A DNA stretch of 64,000 nt from Podospora bellae-mahoneyi (Eukaryota; Ascomycota; Sordariomycetes; Sordariales; Podosporaceae). Shown here piece by piece: positions 1 through 10,878 of the stretch. The DNA lies in NCBI RefSeq assembly GCF_035222275.1, contig NW_026946360.1:372001-436000 (forward strand), written 5' to 3'. Within the stretch, counting starts at the first letter, position 1; each line of letters begins with the position of its first letter. A program made the position numbers and the translations under genes. A model generated the notes under the pieces. That model saw only the letters and a list, made by a program, of their open reading frames with translations, searched no databases and was not told where the DNA came from.

Positions 1-1483
1 CTGCGAAAATGCTCAACCAGAACCCGGGGCTCAAGGACATTACGCACAGCATCACTGGGGGATCTATTATCGCCCAAGGTATGCTATGCACGAGAGATTA
101 CCTACGATAGATATGCTAATGCATGTCGCAGGCTACTGGATGCCATACTCCTGTGCCAAGGCTGTCTGTGCAACATTCTGTTACCAGATTGCAGGTGCCC
201 TGATTCCCCTATTCGGCCCAAGTTTCCCCTCGGAGTGCATTCGGGAAGGTATGCCCGGCTACAAACACATGGTCATCGATCCCGACATCATTGCCAAAGC
301 TAGGCTGGAGGCAAGGCGACTGCTACATCTTCCAACACCACGCAGTGGCCCTCTACTCAGTCCACGCATGTCTCGCAGCGTCAGTCCTCGACCATGTCCA
401 CGACCGCCCCGGCTGGCCGCCGAGCCCTACAGCAATCGGATAGACTACGATCGACCGATGCCTTTGAGTCCGCATAGTAACGCAGACCACGAATTCTATG
501 CTGGATCGCCTGATATCTACAGTCGTAATACACTCACCGAGTTCATGCCCGGCGGATATGGGACTGGTATCCGTCCACCACCAATGAACACTCCAACAAG
601 ATGGACTCCAGTAAACCTTCCACGGCCGTATCCATCGTATCGCTCTGATCCATCTACTGAACGGGAGCAGCGTCGCCCGCAGCATCAACACCATCAATAT
701 CCGCAACCATGGACAAGGAACAACATTGAAGACAAGTCCTACGGATCTCGAGCCAATCCCTGGCTCTCGGCAGTTCCACGTATTCCATCACCATACCCTC
801 AACGCGCCGTACGGTCCCCCACCATTCAAAATACTACTGCACGACCATACGAGCGTCCCGCGCATACGCTACCACCCATTCGAAGTCTCTATCAAAGCCT
901 TGGTGCGAATAAACGGATATTTGATCAGATCGAGCGGCCTACAAGCAGTCACTCCATGCCCGCAACTGACCAAAGGCCGGATATTAGTCCTTACCCCAAA
1001 CTCCGTGGTCTTCCTCCCGCCTCGCGATCCCTAAGCCCGAGTATGCAACCAGTTAGGCCGGCTTCGGAGGAGGATGCTGCGCTAACACTGATGCGACTTT
1101 GCGAAAAAACGGGCAAGCAGGAGGAGAAACAGGAGCGAGAGCAGAGACAAGATGATGCCATTCCGGAGAGTTCAGGTGTGGGACCAAAAGGCGAGAGCAA
1201 TACTATTTCCAGCAGCCTGGTAACGACTATCGGCAGTCCTACGTGCAGCAGCGGCGGCCAGACAAGGGTATGGAGCGAGGATGCTGATTTGAAGATGGAG
1301 CACGCCAGCACACCGTCATCTCCACATGCTGGCGACGCCAATGTGACTTCCACACCCAATTCACTGGCCACCAGGTCCGTGTTCTCCTCCTCTGACGCCG
1401 ACGACGAAGACAATGATGATTGCAACGACGATGTAAGTCCAAGGCGCAGGGGAGGGTCAAAGAGGAGGAGGGTTCTGAGCTGA
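1..1483 (+). CDS. APSES/KilA-N transcription factor, Xbp1-like (3' part)
   Basis: The 5' end lies outside the window. The first exon is open in frame 3 (1-78), a 53-nt GT-AG intron follows (79-131, branch-like gctaat), and the last exon runs 132-1483. The residues before and after the join (KMLNQNPGLKD, ITHSITGG, then YWMPYSCAKAVCATFCYQIAGAL) match the end of the APSES/KilA-N DNA-binding fold as found in the Xbp1 branch of fungal APSES regulators. The remaining ~400 residues are Pro/Ser/Arg-rich and look disordered. They end in an acidic run (DADDEDNDDCNDD) followed by a basic cluster (RRRGGSKRRR) that could be a nuclear signal. It is probably a nuclear transcription factor. Family membership comes from motif recognition; a StuA- or Mbp1-type assignment is less likely because the sequence pattern differs. 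Confidence 0.85.
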   Translation, partial: CENAQPEPGAQGHYAQHHWGIYYRPRYAMHERLPTIDMLMHVAGYWMPYSCAKAVCATFCYQIAGALIPLFGPSFPSECIREGMPGYKHMVIDPDIIAKARLEARRLLHLPTPRSGPLLSPRMSRSVSPRPCPRPPRLAAEPYSNRIDYDRPMPLSPHSNADHEFYAGSPDIYSRNTLTEFMPGGYGTGIRPPPMNTPTRWTPVNLPRPYPSYRSDPSTEREQRRPQHQHHQYPQPWTRNNIEDKSYGSRANPWLSAVPRIPSPYPQRAVRSPTIQNTTARPYERPAHTLPPIRSLYQSLGANKRIFDQIERPTSSHSMPATDQRPDISPYPKLRGLPPASRSLSPSMQPVRPASEEDAALTLMRLCEKTGKQEEKQEREQRQDDAIPESSGVGPKGESNTISSSLVTTIGSPTCSSGGQTRVWSEDADLKMEHASTPSSPHAGDANVTSTPNSLATRSVFSSSDADDEDNDDCNDDVSPRRRGGSKRRRVLS

Positions 1484-3783
1484 TGTGATGAAATTTGGCT
1501 GCTGCTCTCGATGTTCATTTTACGCTACACTGCCAGTATTCCTGGGGTTTTGCTCAAGTCATTATCCACTTCATTCTCATCTTCCACATGTCACTATTTC
1601 ATTGTTACCTAAATAGCCAACACCACCTGCCACGTGGGTGGGATTTGGGAAGCCAGGTCTCGGGCTGGTTTTGTCGGGTATGGATTTCATGGTATGAGCA
1701 AAGGGTTGAGGGAAATTCCTGGTGTTTGGAGGCAATGGGACAAGAAAAGAAAAAGGAGGCGCTTCGGTTTGGGGGGTTTTATTCACAAGGCAGTTGGCGA
1801 GCATTGATATTGGAATGTTACTGCTTGTTCTTTGCATATGTTACCTGAGTTCATGGCTATGCTTATCGGTCTTTTCTTGTTTTCTTTCCTTCGTTTTCAT
1901 AATTCTTGAATATTTGGCATTGCTGCTGGGGAAGTTTTTTTGGGTGAGGAACAGAAAACGAAAAGCTAGACACCGCCGGGCAAACACGAAGAGGACTTTG
2001 GCCCGGTGTGTATGTGTGTGTGTGTATGTGTGTGAGTGTGGGTGGGTGCTTCTTTTGACCATACCAATTAGATGGGGTTATCTAGCGAGTAGCGAAAGCA
2101 AACATACAAACAATCGATCCGTTCTCTTTCTCTGGCAGGTGACAAACATCAGGTAGAACGAATATTGCTTTTTGGACATTCAATTCAACCACCCTCCTAG
2201 GTCTGCGAATAGTCACCGTCATAACAAGCTATCAGGCTGTACTGGAGGCTCAAGACGCAGGAACAAGGAAAATCTTGAACGACATTCCATGACGTGCATG
2301 ACCTGACATGAGGCGAGTAGGTGTTTAACTGCGGTGGAACACCTGTTTGGAAACCCATCACATAGGTACCTTACCTTGACTCTTCTCATCGGGCCGGGCC
2401 GGGGGAGGGTAAAACCCAGAAGAACGATATCCAATGAAGTTCGGCACACAGAACGAATGATGGAACTTTGTGTTTCTGATGCGATGCTGATGAGTCACTG
2501 CAAACGGGTTGGAGTTACATTTTGAACTTGGTTACAGTTGTTAAGAATGGAAGTGAATGGTTGGGGGGACGTGGGGTGAGATGGGGGGATGAGTTGATTA
2601 ATCGGTTGTACAGACGTGAGATGCAGGTGCTGGGGTCTCACGACAGGATCTTGTAGGGTTATGCAGAGTTTAGTGTCTTGTACAAGTAGAAATAGGAAGT
2701 GATAGAGAAGAATGGAGGTGAGTGTTTACTTACCTCTGAAAATGTTGAGGGTACGAGCAGTTTGTCTTTTCAAGCTCTAAGCTCCTGCCTCAAGCTCTAA
2801 GTAAGGAAACTGCACAAGTTATTCGTCCAGAATTTCTTGTCCGCTGCTCGACAGAGCCAACGCCCTCTCAAATTTCGGGTTGAAAATTGCTTGGCAGGGC
2901 AGCCAGTGATTTGAAGAGATTATTTTTGACTCTTCAAGCCCTATAACAGTTTGTGATATACGCTTCTAGAATTTTTGGGGTTGACTGGCAAGTTTTGTGC
3001 GGTGGTGTTGGAAGCCGTGGCATGTCAACACGAACTGGAAAAGGGGCGTTGCCAAGGTAACTTGCTCAAGTCCGGCATCGCTCCATTTTCATGATATTGC
3101 CATCAAACCACCGAACACAGACACTTTGTGCATTGGAAAAATGAGGAATTCATGTGGTAGAAGAAGCCTTCAGTTTTTTCCATCCCTACAATTGTCATCA
3201 GTGTATCTGATGGAAGCTTCATCGTGTGTTAGTGGCGCCGCCCCATGCGTCATCTTGAACTACCTTGTTTTTAACAACTGGGGTATGGGATGGAAACACT
3301 ATCGTCGAGAGTTGGGATGGCTTTAACAGGATTGCTATTTATTGGAATGTCACTGCGACATGGCGTGTATCGCGGCACCGTTCGGCAGAAATACTGACCC
3401 CAGGCCTCAACTGGTGCGTTGACCGGATTTTGCGTCTCCATACTCCCATCGTCTCTTCTGTGTGAGGCACCAATTGTCCGTTTCGAAACCTTAAGCAAGC
3501 CCCCACCGTTTGGTATAATATCTCTGGTTGAGACAAAAACCTTTAATCCTGAGCTTCCGTTGTCGCATCCTGTCGTGTGGAACGGACCTCTTGCATCGAA
3601 TCCACGACATCAAAGCCCTCTCATCCCACACCTTCAATAAGTCACACGGAATTGGCGCGTGTACTCAAATATACAGCAATTACCACCGAGAATTCTTTGA
3701 CCGTTAGCTGCGTCCGCAGCCACGCAGCCTCATCGGAGCTTCCGCAAGCTCCACCAACACCAACGGCAGCTGCAGCACCCAAC
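1484..3783. other. Intergenic, no gene supported
   Basis: About 2.3 kb between two plus-strand genes. The first few hundred bases are T-rich and read like a 3' UTR of the APSES gene. The stretch holds a GT microsatellite (2005-2046) and a direct repeat of caagctctaag in two copies 20 bases apart near 2774-2804. Open frames here are short and low in coding character. Confidence 0.5.
2005..2046. repeat. GT-rich microsatellite
   Basis: An imperfect (TG)n tract, interrupted by TATG and GAG units, within the presumed 3' flank of the APSES gene. It is a simple-sequence repeat only. Confidence 0.85.
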
Positions 3784-4220
3784 ATGTGCGAAATCCAAGA
3801 ACGCCACGACAAGCGATGTGGCCACCTCGTCGAGATGTCCTATGAGTCCTGTAAGTTTCTTCGCAAAAACATGGCCTCCGTATCGCTCATCACTAATCTC
3901 CGTCTTCTACCCTCACAGGCGAAGATGCATGCGGCAACTGGGAGGTCTTCAACTGGCACACACACCTCGTTCGCTGCGGGATGCCCCGGTGCGTGGAGCT
4001 CCGCAGGCAAATGAGGAGGTTCCAGAGAACACAGCGACGGATGGCGATCAATCAGTTTTCTTCCTCGCCCAGGGCTCAAGAGTTGCGATCTGATGACACG
4101 AAGATGGAGGATAAGGAGGAGCCCCAAGTCGAGCATAAAGAAGAAAGTATGCCAACGCCAAAATCCGCGACTGCGATCGAGAACCAGGAGAAGAGGAGGG
4201 ACTTTTGGGGTGTTATATAA
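3784..4220 (+). CDS. Small Cys/His-rich hypothetical protein
   Basis: Two exons, 3784-3850 and 3919-4220, joined over a 68-nt intron (donor GTAAGT, acceptor CAG, branch-like cactaat); the product is 122 residues. The first ~46 residues carry seven cysteines and several histidines (MCEIQERHDKRCGHL, YESCEDACGN, WHTHLVRCGMPRC), spaced so that a small zinc-binding fold is possible. The rest is charged and probably disordered, ending FWGVI. I do not recognise the family. Splicing joins the Cys pairs into one reading frame across the intron, which supports the model. The frame is open further upstream (to an ATG at 3577), but that part is Pro/Thr/Ala-rich and reads like 5' UTR, so the start at 3784 (context aacATGtg) is preferred. 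Confidence 0.7.
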
Positions 4221-4572
4221 GAACCGTTTCTCTTGGTTTTCTTGACATTTTTTGTGTTTTGTTGTTCTCTTCTGTGTGGAAACAGATGCTTATTAGTTCT
4301 TAGTTCACGCAGATGTACGAGCATGGAACTTCGAGAAGATGAACATCGACTAGTACAACATCGGTTTGTAGCATGAAATGGCTTGGAAACGAGGGGTTTT
4401 GTCATGAACACTGACGTGTAGTTGATTGAACTGGTGTAGGTGAATAGCTACAGATGGGCGTGCCCGAGAGTCTTCAGTTAGTGGCATAATGATATTGGAG
4501 CATTGCCTTTCTTTTTGGGTACATAACCCTCAACTACAGCCTCCTGTTGATGTCACGATCAGTGGGTATCAC
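4221..4572. other. Convergent 3' flanks
   Basis: Short space between the ends of the Cys/His-rich gene (+) and CNS1 (-). It is presumably shared 3' UTR; I see no further structure in it. Confidence 0.5.
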
Positions 4573-5937
4573 CTACTTCCTCCCAAGCTTCTTCTCCTTC
4601 CAGTCCTTCACCCAGCCCTCTGCCCTCCCCTTGGGCACCACGAAAATCTTGAGTAGATCATCCACAATCTCCACGTTGCCACTGCTCAACACTTTGAGCA
4701 GTGATACTTTCTTGCCCACCTTTGCCAACCCTCCACTGACTGTCTCAACGTAGCACTCGACATTGTTCGCCGTGTATTTGTTTTCTCTGTCCCATGGCAG
4801 AGGGAACACATACCCAAAATGCTGCTCCAAGCTCTCTGTCTCGTTGAACGCCTTGATGAAATCGCTCTCATAGTCGGCAGGATACAGCAGCATCGTCGGC
4901 ACCGAAAGGGAACTCTGGGGATCCAGCGGGTCGGGAACAAGCTGGACATGCGCGTCCTCCATGTCAGGCGGCTTCCCGGTCGACCTCGTCTTGATGTTTC
5001 TAGCCTCCAGTGCTGCTTTCAACAGCACCTCCTTTCTCCTGGCATCAGCCGCCCTTTTCTCCTCGGCCTTCTTGTGCGCCGTCACTGTCTCGTTCTTGGC
5101 GATGATCTCCTTGGCCAGCTGCTGCAGCGCCGCGTTCGAAGAGTCAATCTCTAACCCCCTCGCGCAAGCATCATCCGACTCGACGATCTTGTTCACCGCC
5201 AACAGCGCCTTTGCAGACCGGTAAAAGGCCTTGACGTTCTTCGGATTCAGCCTCAGCGCAGCCGCGCAGTCCAACGTGCAAGACCGGTAGTTCTTCAGCT
5301 CCAAATGACAAGCCGCGCGGTTGACGTACAACTGCTCCAACAGCGTCCTCTCCTTTTGCGTTTCTTCGGGGTCATCCTCCACCTCTTCATACTCCTCTTT
5401 TGTCGCTGTCTTCTCATCCTCCTTGACAACCCCCGACCCATCATTCTCCGCCAACCTCTTCTTCTCCCTCTCCTCAAAAGCCTTCTGCTCCTCCTCGCTC
5501 CTCATCGCCACCTCCTGCTGCTTCTGAACCTTTTTCTTGATCCCCTTACTCCGTCTAAACTCCTCCGCCTGCAAGATCTGGACTCCCTTCCCGTAAAACT
5601 CCTTCGCATCAGCCCACTTCTTAGCCTTGAAGCACTCATTCCCCTGCTCCTTGAAGTTGAGGCCGTTTTCCAAAGGCGTGCCGTCATAGGCAAGAGACTG
5701 CAAAGCGGCAAGCTCATCGTTCTCTTCAGCGTCGTCCAGCTCGGTCATGAACAGCGGGTGTTTGTTCAAGTCGGCGATCGTCTCCTCGAGCGTCATGCCT
5801 GTGTTGACCTTGTAACCGGCTGGCAGGCCGGGGAACATGGTGGAGAGGTCGGCTCCTGCCGGGGGAGGGGCAGGGCCGATTGGGACATTATTGTCATCCA
5901 GCTTGAGGTCTCTGGTGTCGTTGGCGAGATTATCCAT
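4573..5937 (-). CDS. CNS1: CNS1/TTC4 TPR co-chaperone
   Basis: Single exon, 454 residues, start ATG at 5937. TPR units are visible: GLNFKEQGNECFKAKKWADAKEFY at about residues 94-118, then a charged Glu/Lys insertion (about 130-195), then LYVNRAACHLELKNY and NPKNVKAFYRSAKALL (about 204-250). The C-terminal ~120 residues (PLPWDRENKYTANNVECYV, then VVPKGRAEGWVKDW) match the wheel domain that defines CNS1/TTC4. CNS1 is an essential cytosolic co-chaperone linking Hsp90/Hsp70 with client maturation and, in yeast, eEF2 folding; that role is inferred from the family. The length fits the family apart from the long charged insertion between the TPRs. Confidence 0.93.
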   Translation of the reverse strand: MDNLANDTRDLKLDDNNVPIGPAPPPAGADLSTMFPGLPAGYKVNTGMTLEETIADLNKHPLFMTELDDAEENDELAALQSLAYDGTPLENGLNFKEQGNECFKAKKWADAKEFYGKGVQILQAEEFRRSKGIKKKVQKQQEVAMRSEEEQKAFEEREKKRLAENDGSGVVKEDEKTATKEEYEEVEDDPEETQKERTLLEQLYVNRAACHLELKNYRSCTLDCAAALRLNPKNVKAFYRSAKALLAVNKIVESDDACARGLEIDSSNAALQQLAKEIIAKNETVTAHKKAEEKRAADARRKEVLLKAALEARNIKTRSTGKPPDMEDAHVQLVPDPLDPQSSLSVPTMLLYPADYESDFIKAFNETESLEQHFGYVFPLPWDRENKYTANNVECYVETVSGGLAKVGKKVSLLKVLSSGNVEIVDDLLKIFVVPKGRAEGWVKDWKEKKLGRK

Positions 5938-6622
5938 TTTGGGCGGTTTTCCCTTTTTTGGATTTTTTTGGAGATGACTAAGTGAGAGACTGAAACTGAG
6001 CTATTTGCGACCCAGTGAGAAAACCAGCCAGTCCTGCTAAAACGGGTATGTTGGGTTGGCCGTCGACAAATAACCGTAGACAAAAGTCGTAAGCTATACA
6101 GAGAAATGTCCAAATAAGCGAGCCGTTGGTAGAGAAATTTTTGAGGGACGTATTTCTTCTCTTGCCCAACGCGAGATCGGTTTGTTTCTTCCCGCTCTCT
6201 GGTGGAGTGGCAATGGTGAGGTTGGAAAAATTATTAACCTTGGGGTTAGGGTTCGTCTCGAGCGGGGAAGCTCCTTGAACCATCGTCAACCCTGACACGA
6301 CCCTGACCAAGGCACAAGCAAGCAGAGTGTCAAGTTCGAGAACAGAATAACAGAAATCTATATTCGTGACCCATATCTACAGTTCCATCTATAATATAAT
6401 CCCAATGCTCACCATATTATGCCAGACGTCGGATATCATAACCGTCGTGAGCGCAGCGCTGTGACGAACAGAAAACAAGAAAGAAACCAAACGCCTCGCC
6501 TCGCTTCTATAAATCCCGACCCTTTTCTATCCCACCGCCCATCCATATCACTATCCCCCTGAAAAATATCCCCCATTATAAGCACCCTCAATTACTTTAG
6601 CATCAAAAGCTTTGCCCACCAC
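5938..6622. other. Intergenic with telomere-like box
   Basis: Promoter region of CNS1 and 3' flank of the MFS gene. It contains a two-unit telomere-like sequence, ggggttagggtt, at 6242-6253 on the plus strand, about 305 bp upstream of the CNS1 start. No gene is supported. Confidence 0.5.
6242..6253 (+). promoter_or_regulatory. Interstitial TTAGGG-type box
   Basis: The sequence ggggttagggtt resembles two telomere repeats. In fungi, such boxes in promoters can be bound by Myb-type factors (Tbf1/Teb1 class). That function is inference from the motif alone. Confidence 0.35.
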
Positions 6623-8252
6623 CTAGGGTTCAAACCGTTCCTCCTCCTCAGTTTTCCGGGCTGGATATCTCTTTACAGAGAAGCACTGCACCGCACCAAA
6701 AACAGCCACAAGGGCACTCCCCCACCAGGCAAGTGCTGTGCAATCCACCCTCTTCCCCATGGCATAAAGATACCCGGCAACGGGTGGTGCGATCATGCGG
6801 CAGGCGGCACCAGCACTTGCCGCAAGACCGTTGACCTTGCCCAGCACTGACGGGCTGGGTGTGGCCTCCTTGATTAAGATAAGAAGTAAGGGATACAGAA
6901 TAATCGACAAGAAGTTCCGGACTCCGAGGCAGAAGTAAACGGCAGGGTAGAGGAGCTGATCGGGGACGTAAAGAAGGCCGGGAACAATCATGTATGCGAT
7001 CGGGTGGAGAACCGTCACGATGATGAAGAGCCTATGCACACCTATCCGCTCGGCCAGTGGCGGAAAGATGACGGCTTGAACGACCAACGCGATGATGCCT
7101 TGAACGGCAAGAATCATGCCGACAGCCTGGAGAGAGAGGCCCAGGCCGCCGGGGGAGTAGAGCGGGTTGACCGTGCCAAACAAGGCGTGAATAGGAACTC
7201 GGTCGTCCTCGAAGAAGATGGGCATAAGGTGATCGTAGGTCATGGAATGGTAGGTGAAGATAGAGAGGGAGACGACGACAGCCATAATTCTCTTGGAGAA
7301 TATATTGGTGTGCTGCTTCTCGATGTGTTTTGGCTCCTTGATATCTCGATCCCGCATGGTGCCATAGTTTTCGTCTCGCATGTCAACGGCCGGGCGCTTG
7401 ATGGCGTCTGACGTCTCGATCAGGGGGGTATTCTCGGAGAGGAACGTGTTGTCGGGGAGGGAGATGCGCGGCTGCATGTCGGGATGTGTCTCTTCCAGCA
7501 AGAAGTAGCCCATCGTGATGCTGACAAGAAGAAGCGCAGCACAAATAAGATTCGGTAGGAGGTAAGGGAAGCGCTGGAAGAGAGAGCCCGTGGGAAATAG
7601 GTGGGGGTACGACTCGTGGGGGTCTGCAAACAAACCCCCTATCATGGGTCCAATGATCGTACCGACACTCCAAACAAACGGCACTGTTACTAGTTAGCCC
7701 AGCAAATTTCGAAACAAGAAAGCTTGCGAAATAACGTACTGATAGAGTATGCCTTCGGCTCGTGCTCAGGCTTTGTCACCAGCTCGCCAACCATGGTCTG
7801 GATGACAGCAATATTGCCGTTCAAAAGCCCACCGATGACTCGCCCAGCCAAGGCGATCCAAATGTTGTAAGCAAAGCCCACCATGATCATGCTAAACATG
7901 GTTCCCACGCATCCCAGTAACAACACGGGCTTTCGCCCAATGCGGTCCGAGAGCCCTCCCCAATACATACCCATCAAGGCCTCCGCAAGAGCGAAAGACG
8001 AGATGAGGAGGCCAGCATAGAATGAAGCATCTTCTTCATTTCCAATCTGATACCGTTTGATCAAGGCCCAAGCATAAGGGAAAATCGAGGTGAGTGCAAT
8101 TGGCTCGGCAAGGCGGACAATTGCTACAGAAAAAGGTTAGATATTCGAAAGCCTCATCTCAAAACGCGGCGGAAAATGAACCCACCGAGAATGAACAGCT
8201 GAAAAGCAGGGAACTTCTCCGGGTCGCGGCGACTCGGTGTCTTCAGTGTCAT
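6623..8252 (-). CDS. MFS transporter (DHA/ZIF-like, YCR023C type)
   Basis: Three exons on the minus strand: 8252-8186, 8123-7740 and 7683-6623; introns of 62 and 56 nt with GTGGGT/TAG and GTACGT/CAG ends. The product is 503 residues. Motif A of the major facilitator family is clear near residues 78-87 (GGLSDRIGRKP), followed by GRVIGGLLNGNIAV and the antiporter-like VGTIIGPMIGG. Hydrophobic segments are spread over both halves, with a hydrophilic central loop (about 240-300) rich in charged residues. The pattern is that of fungal drug/H+ antiporter-like proteins related to yeast YCR023C and plant ZIF carriers. Substrate unknown. The exon 2/3 join recreates an ATG codon inside the protein, so an ORF beginning there is not the true start. 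Confidence 0.9.
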
Positions 8253-10878
8253 CGTGTGCTGGTGAAGCTTGCAATTTCACAAAGCCAAGGAGACAGGAAA
8301 AGAGAGGTTGTCAAGCCGAGAGATTAAGAATGATAGTTGCGTGCAAGGACCCTGTAAACTAGGGTAAACTTCGTATCGGAGAACAAGAAGGTAGAAGAGT
8401 GACTACAGAGAGAGAAAAGTGGCAAACCTCGACAACGAGCATAAGAGTGGTAATATATCAGTGGGAGCAACTCTAACCCACTCACTGTCTTCTGAAAGCT
8501 GTTGACATGGCAAGAAACCAAGAGCGGGAAAAAATTATGGACCCTTTGGCGCATTGATACGTCTGGGACAAGGCGTCGAACATTCCATGATGGCTGTAGT
8601 GTTCCAGACACACGGTCCGGCTACTATCAGTTGATAGCTAATATCCTACCTTGCCGCGTCTTCCCTGGGGGGTGAATATCGAAGATCACCTTTCTGCAAG
8701 CGGCAGTAACAAGGCCAAGACCGCAGAAGAACGAACGCGGAAGCTCTTCCGGTGCATGTTGCGTGCTTCACCCAGCCATCGGAGAAAATGAGCAAGGTAA
8801 AGACACGGAACGAGCCAAAAGAGGTTGCGCAGGAAAATATCGACTGAGAATGGTCGGTAGCTCGGACCGTGGGTGAAGGCAAACTGAGCAAGCTTGTGAA
8901 CCCTGTGCTGATCTGCTGGGATGGACAAAGGTGAGCCGAAAGCTGTCTCCACAACCGTTGGTTGGCCCTAGCGTCGAACATGCTGGTGTTGTTGAGCTCT
9001 GGCCAATCAGAAGCTTTCAGCTACTGTGGGGAACCCTTCCACTGCAGCACTGCAGCGGCGGCAGGCCACCGCAAGGAAACTCGCTCCGATATCAAAATCT
9101 TTGTGCGCTTGAATCCTGCAAAAATCTCGATTTCTGTGAATCATGGAAATCCTCGCATTGGTTGGCAGCAGCATCACACACACCATGGCTTCTTGGGCTT
9201 GCTCTCTTGTCAGAAATCAGTTCGCTGCAGTGATAAACCGATGGGCATCCATTACCTAGGTGCTCGTCGAGAGAGACACGGCCCGTCGTCCGTTTCCTTA
9301 TCAGTTGGTGATCTGATAACGTTCTTATCTCGGTCTATCTCGCTGGGCCACGCACGACAATCCAAATTCTCTCACAACAGCCTGATTACTACATTGCATA
9401 CAGCCAGTCAGTCCATGTTACGAATGCTCTTCCTTAGGGTCATCTCGATGACGATCTATTATCGGCCGCAACTCGGCAGCTTCGACGTTGCCAAGGTTGA
9501 CAGCGGGAAGCGGTGACTCGGTCCAATGTTTGTTTGGCCTCCTTAACGCCGCTTAGAAGAATGCGACAACGCCATCCGGCCTTTTTTTCGTCCCAATCTT
9601 GGGGTGTCATCCACCACCCGTTGAAGCAACCTAAGCGTGCACCGACACCGGGCTACTGTTTCGGTGGCCGTGCTGTCAGGACAGTTGTCGGTGAGCAACT
9701 ATGAACCCCTGAGGATTGGCACAAGCTACCCAAGCAAGCGGCTTCCGACTGCAGTGCTGTGACGCTGCAAGACAACCCTTCGTATGACGAATTCTCGCCC
9801 AGGCGCAATGGCGAGCCAGAGCCTTATCGGCCTGCATCTCCTCGCAAGCCGGATGCACCCTAGCTCTCTGCCTGCTAACCCGTCACCTCTCCTGCAGGTC
9901 ACATCGACTCGCATTGTCTCCTAAGCCTTTGCATATGCCGTATGCCGGCTTGCATCCACTGGGCTTAACTCGGCCAGATCCTTCGACTCACTCATCGTGA
10001 ACATTATGAGGACGTACAGACTGTCCTACTTGGTACGCAGGAAGTCACGAACTAACAACTGGACATATGGAAGAGACGTCACACCAATGTCCCCCAGATA
10101 AGATACAGACAACACCGCAACACCTTGCTTCTGAACTTGCAGAAATGGCAAGCAAGAGCTTTTATTTCCGACTAGATACTGATCTATCCATGACGGAAAC
10201 CTGCATCAAGCTTGCTTCGCTTGAGCTACATGCCGAGATAAGGAGGGTCGCTGTAACCTCTGATCGTAGTGTACCCATCGGTGCCCAAGCACCGGACTCA
10301 CGAAGCTACCGGCCTCGTCTGCTCCTTGTACCCGAGCAGCACAAGCTGAGACTGACTGCCGGGTATGGCCAGGGCAAGTCTAGCTAGATTTCGTCCCGTG
10401 TGTCAACATGGGAGCCCGTTATAAGCCTCCCGTTCTCGCATGCTCCTACCTGGCAGGCTAGTAGAGCATCAGGATTCTCGGTACTGCCAAGGCATTGAGA
10501 TGTCGACAGCCTCTGGCTCAGGTGGAAGGAGCCCGAGATGCTCCAAGCCATGAAAGACTCGACTGATGACGTCGTCGGAAAAAACTTCGTCAGCGTAGGC
10601 CGGAACGCGGAAAAATGTCGCCGGAGGTCTCCTCCATTTACAGCACTTTTCTCCCTCTTCAAAGTCACTGATCGCAGCAGAAGCATGCAAACCTTCGTCG
10701 GCTATCCTTTGGTCGAGTTCGGTGCGTTTAATACAGGCCTTCTGAAGCGTCGACGGTCGAACAAGACCCTTTGCGGACCGCGTTTGCCAGCTGCGGCTGT
10801 TAAAAAGAGCGGCGATGCTAATGACATAACAGTACTTAGTATCTCCTCTCTTGACCATGTCATCGGATATGAAACTCA
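8253..10878. other. Long intergenic stretch, no gene supported
   Basis: About 2.6 kb between the MFS start and the end of the orphan metallopeptidase-like gene. Open frames of 60-184 codons occur on both strands but lack recognisable domains, good starts and splice support, and overlap each other. I see no tRNA, repeat or transposon signature. Confidence 0.45.

Noticed and set aside
8962-9516. 184-codon plus-strand frame
   Set aside because: No domain, no splice signals in support, and overlapping frames of similar quality on the other strand.
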